This document shows positions 62,546 through 64,000 of a stretch of 64,000 nt of DNA, one piece after another (position 1 is the first letter of the stretch; every line of letters starts with the position of its first letter). A program made the translations under genes and the position numbers. The notes beneath the pieces are model-generated. The model was not told where the DNA came from. It searched no databases and worked only from the letters and a program-made list of their open reading frames with translations. Origin of the DNA: an uncultured Prevotellaceae bacterium (GTDB taxonomy: Bacteria > Bacteroidota > Bacteroidia > Bacteroidales > Bacteroidaceae); assembly GCA_946186505.1 (NCBI GenBank), contig CAMHNI010000004.1, positions 1 through 64,000 on the forward strand. The letters are read 5' to 3'.

Positions 62546-64000
62546 ACCTCACGTATGGTCATTTAATGCCACAAGCGCCAGAGGTGGAGAAGGCTGTACT
62601 TGGTGCATTGATGATTGACAGGGATGCATACATGGAGGTTTGCAACCTGTTGCGGCCAGAGAGTTTCTATGAGCCCCGGAACCAAATGGTGTATGATGCC
62701 ATCGTACGTCTCAGTATGGATGACAACCCTGTAGATGTGCTGACGGTAACAGACAAGCTGGGGAAGATGGGGAAACTTGAGGAGATTGGTGGCCCCGTTT
62801 ATATTGTAGAACTGAGTTCGAAGGTGGCGACTTCTGCCAATATTTTGTATCATGCAAACATTGTGGCAGAGAAGTATCTGGCGCGACAGATGATAAGCTT
62901 TGTCAGTGTCATAGGCAGAAAAACCTTCGATGAGTCCTACGACATCAAGGATGTGGTGCAGGAAGCGGAAAGTACACTCTTTGAACTGACGCAGAAAAAC
63001 ATGAAGAAGGACTATTCCGTATTGGCACCAATAGTAGACAAAGCAATGGAAATGGTGAGGATTGCCCATTCCAACAAGGGGGGTACTACTGGTATTTCGA
63101 CGGGCTACTTCAAACTTGACGATATGACTTGCGGATGGCAGAACTCTGACCTCGTGATTATCGCAGGGCGTCCTGCGATGGGCAAGACGGCTTTTGCACT
63201 TTCTTTGGCAAAGAACATTGCGGCAGACCAGAAGATTCCTATGGCGTTCTTCTCATTAGAAATGTCGGATGTACAGTTGGCAAACCGATTGATGTCGAAT
63301 GCATGTAAGATAGACGGAAAGAAACTGTTGAGTGGACAGTTAGACAGGGAAGATTGGTTAAGGCTTGATAAGAAGTTGGGCATATTGGAAGACGCGCCAT
63401 TATATATAGATGATACAGAGGGACTCTCTGTCATGGATCTTAGGTCGAAGGCACGGCGACTGGTTAACGAGAAAGGAATAAAACTGATTATGATAGACTA
63501 TCTGCAACTGATGACTGCCAGCGGGATGAAGTATAATAGTCGCCAAGAGGAGGTGTCGTTGATTTCGCGTTCGCTGAAGGGACTGGCCAAAGAGTTGAAC
63601 ATCCCTGTTTTGGCATTAAGTCAGCTGAATCGTGGCGTTGAGGGACGTACAGGTGCCGAAGGGAAGCGCCCTCAGCTATCAGACCTCCGAGAGTCAGGAG
63701 CCATTGAGCAGGATGCAGATATGGTCATATTCTTGCATCGCCCAGAATACTATCACATCTTAAAGAGTGCTGACGGATCAATTGACTATCAAGGGAAAGC
63801 CGAGGTTATCATCTCAAAACATCGAAAAGGGGCAACTGGAATTATCATGATGAATTTTAAAGGTGAATATACACGCTTTGAGAATTATGATGACCCATTA
63901 GCTGGAATTCGCCTACCAACAGAAGGAGGAGAAATCAGAGGCTCTGTTGTTAATGGAGAGGATAATGGCATGATATTCTCTTCAGAAGAGTATGATCCAT
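62500..64000 (+). CDS. dnaB: Replicative DNA helicase DnaB, 3' part beyond the window
   Basis: Hexameric helicase of the replication fork. 500 residues are visible and no stop is reached. It starts MSEQRNYSRRDSQSIDLTYG; the N-terminal domain PQAPEVEKAVLGALMIDRDA is standard, Walker A is IIAGRPAMGKTAFALSLAKN (K229), then MAFFSLEMSDVQL, LIMIDYLQLMT (Walker B), ALSQLNRGVEGR and SDLRESGAIEQDADMVIFLH. It reads like the Bacteroidetes chromosomal DnaB rather than a phage one, without an intein in the visible part. Confidence 0.95.
   Translation, partial: MSEQRNYSRRDSQSIDLTYGHLMPQAPEVEKAVLGALMIDRDAYMEVCNLLRPESFYEPRNQMVYDAIVRLSMDDNPVDVLTVTDKLGKMGKLEEIGGPVYIVELSSKVATSANILYHANIVAEKYLARQMISFVSVIGRKTFDESYDIKDVVQEAESTLFELTQKNMKKDYSVLAPIVDKAMEMVRIAHSNKGGTTGISTGYFKLDDMTCGWQNSDLVIIAGRPAMGKTAFALSLAKNIAADQKIPMAFFSLEMSDVQLANRLMSNACKIDGKKLLSGQLDREDWLRLDKKLGILEDAPLYIDDTEGLSVMDLRSKARRLVNEKGIKLIMIDYLQLMTASGMKYNSRQEEVSLISRSLKGLAKELNIPVLALSQLNRGVEGRTGAEGKRPQLSDLRESGAIEQDADMVIFLHRPEYYHILKSADGSIDYQGKAEVIISKHRKGATGIIMMNFKGEYTRFENYDDPLAGIRLPTEGGEIRGSVVNGEDNGMIFSSEEYDP

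Overview
The window looks like chromosome of a Prevotella-type member of the Bacteroidales. Seen directly: many start regions carry the Bacteroidetes -7 element TAnnTTTG, several with TTTG about 20 nt upstream; the secreted proteins end in a Prevotella-style C-terminal secretion tail; and lineage-typical genes occur (nrfHA, serine palmitoyltransferase, DUF4105/Lnb, FeoB-associated Cys-rich protein, smalltalk peptide, VirE/DUF3987 protein). Core genes are GC-rich. The stretches at about 26.9-32 kb and 48.8-62 kb are visibly AT-richer, which suggests acquisition.

Layout. 0-2.4 kb: nitrite ammonification (nrfH-nrfA-ccs, minus strand). 2.7-4.3 kb: an IS1380-family insertion sequence. 4.3-5.3 kb: a shortened DNA-binding protein and a dispersed repeat. 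5.3-18.6 kb: housekeeping run on the plus strand (ald, two tandem secreted HExxH proteins, ligA, surE, lpxB, MATE exporter, cytidylate-kinase-like protein, phosphoesterase). 18.6-24.9 kb: dTDP-deoxysugar genes (rmlB, fdtA-like, fdtB-like, a FemAB/GNAT acyltransferase) interspersed with purT and a DUF559 endonuclease gene. This block is riddled with REP-like palindromes, many of them inside reading frames. 25.3-36.1 kb: a plastic accessory island with HU, smalltalk, an XamI-type restriction-modification pair, unknown genes, a VirE-N/DUF3987 protein and DUF5675. 36.2-47.7 kb: core genes again (tRNA-Pro, spt, lipid kinase, tRNA-Cys, gdhA, Lnb-like, phosphatase-like, secA). 47.8-48.5 kb: the wreck of a second VirE-type element. 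48.7-62.0 kb: a ten-gene co-oriented island. 62.0 kb to the end: a small gene and dnaB.

The most interesting locus is the 49.2-62.0 kb island. One operon encodes a vWA-like lipoprotein, a small membrane protein, a tubulin/FtsZ-like GTPase, a 1052-residue Hsp70/actin-fold ATPase with a large N-terminal extension, a MotA/ZorA-like channel subunit with a long coiled-coil tail, a MotB/ZorB-like OmpA partner, a triple-DUF4357 protein, an exported DNA/RNA non-specific nuclease, an Ada-like zinc-ribbon membrane protein and a DUF6804-like membrane protein. The island is bracketed by a 24-bp direct repeat (22/24 identical) and a CCACAAG-type palindrome on each side. I infer an envelope-spanning, ion-driven, cytoskeleton-containing machine related in logic to Zorya defence. 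No function is demonstrated by the sequence.

A second theme is palindromic repeats inside coding sequence. REP-like units form the N-terminus of RmlB, FdtA and the DUF559 protein, the C-terminus of PurT, and internal segments of the FdtB aminotransferase, the DUF3987 protein and the DUF5675 protein.
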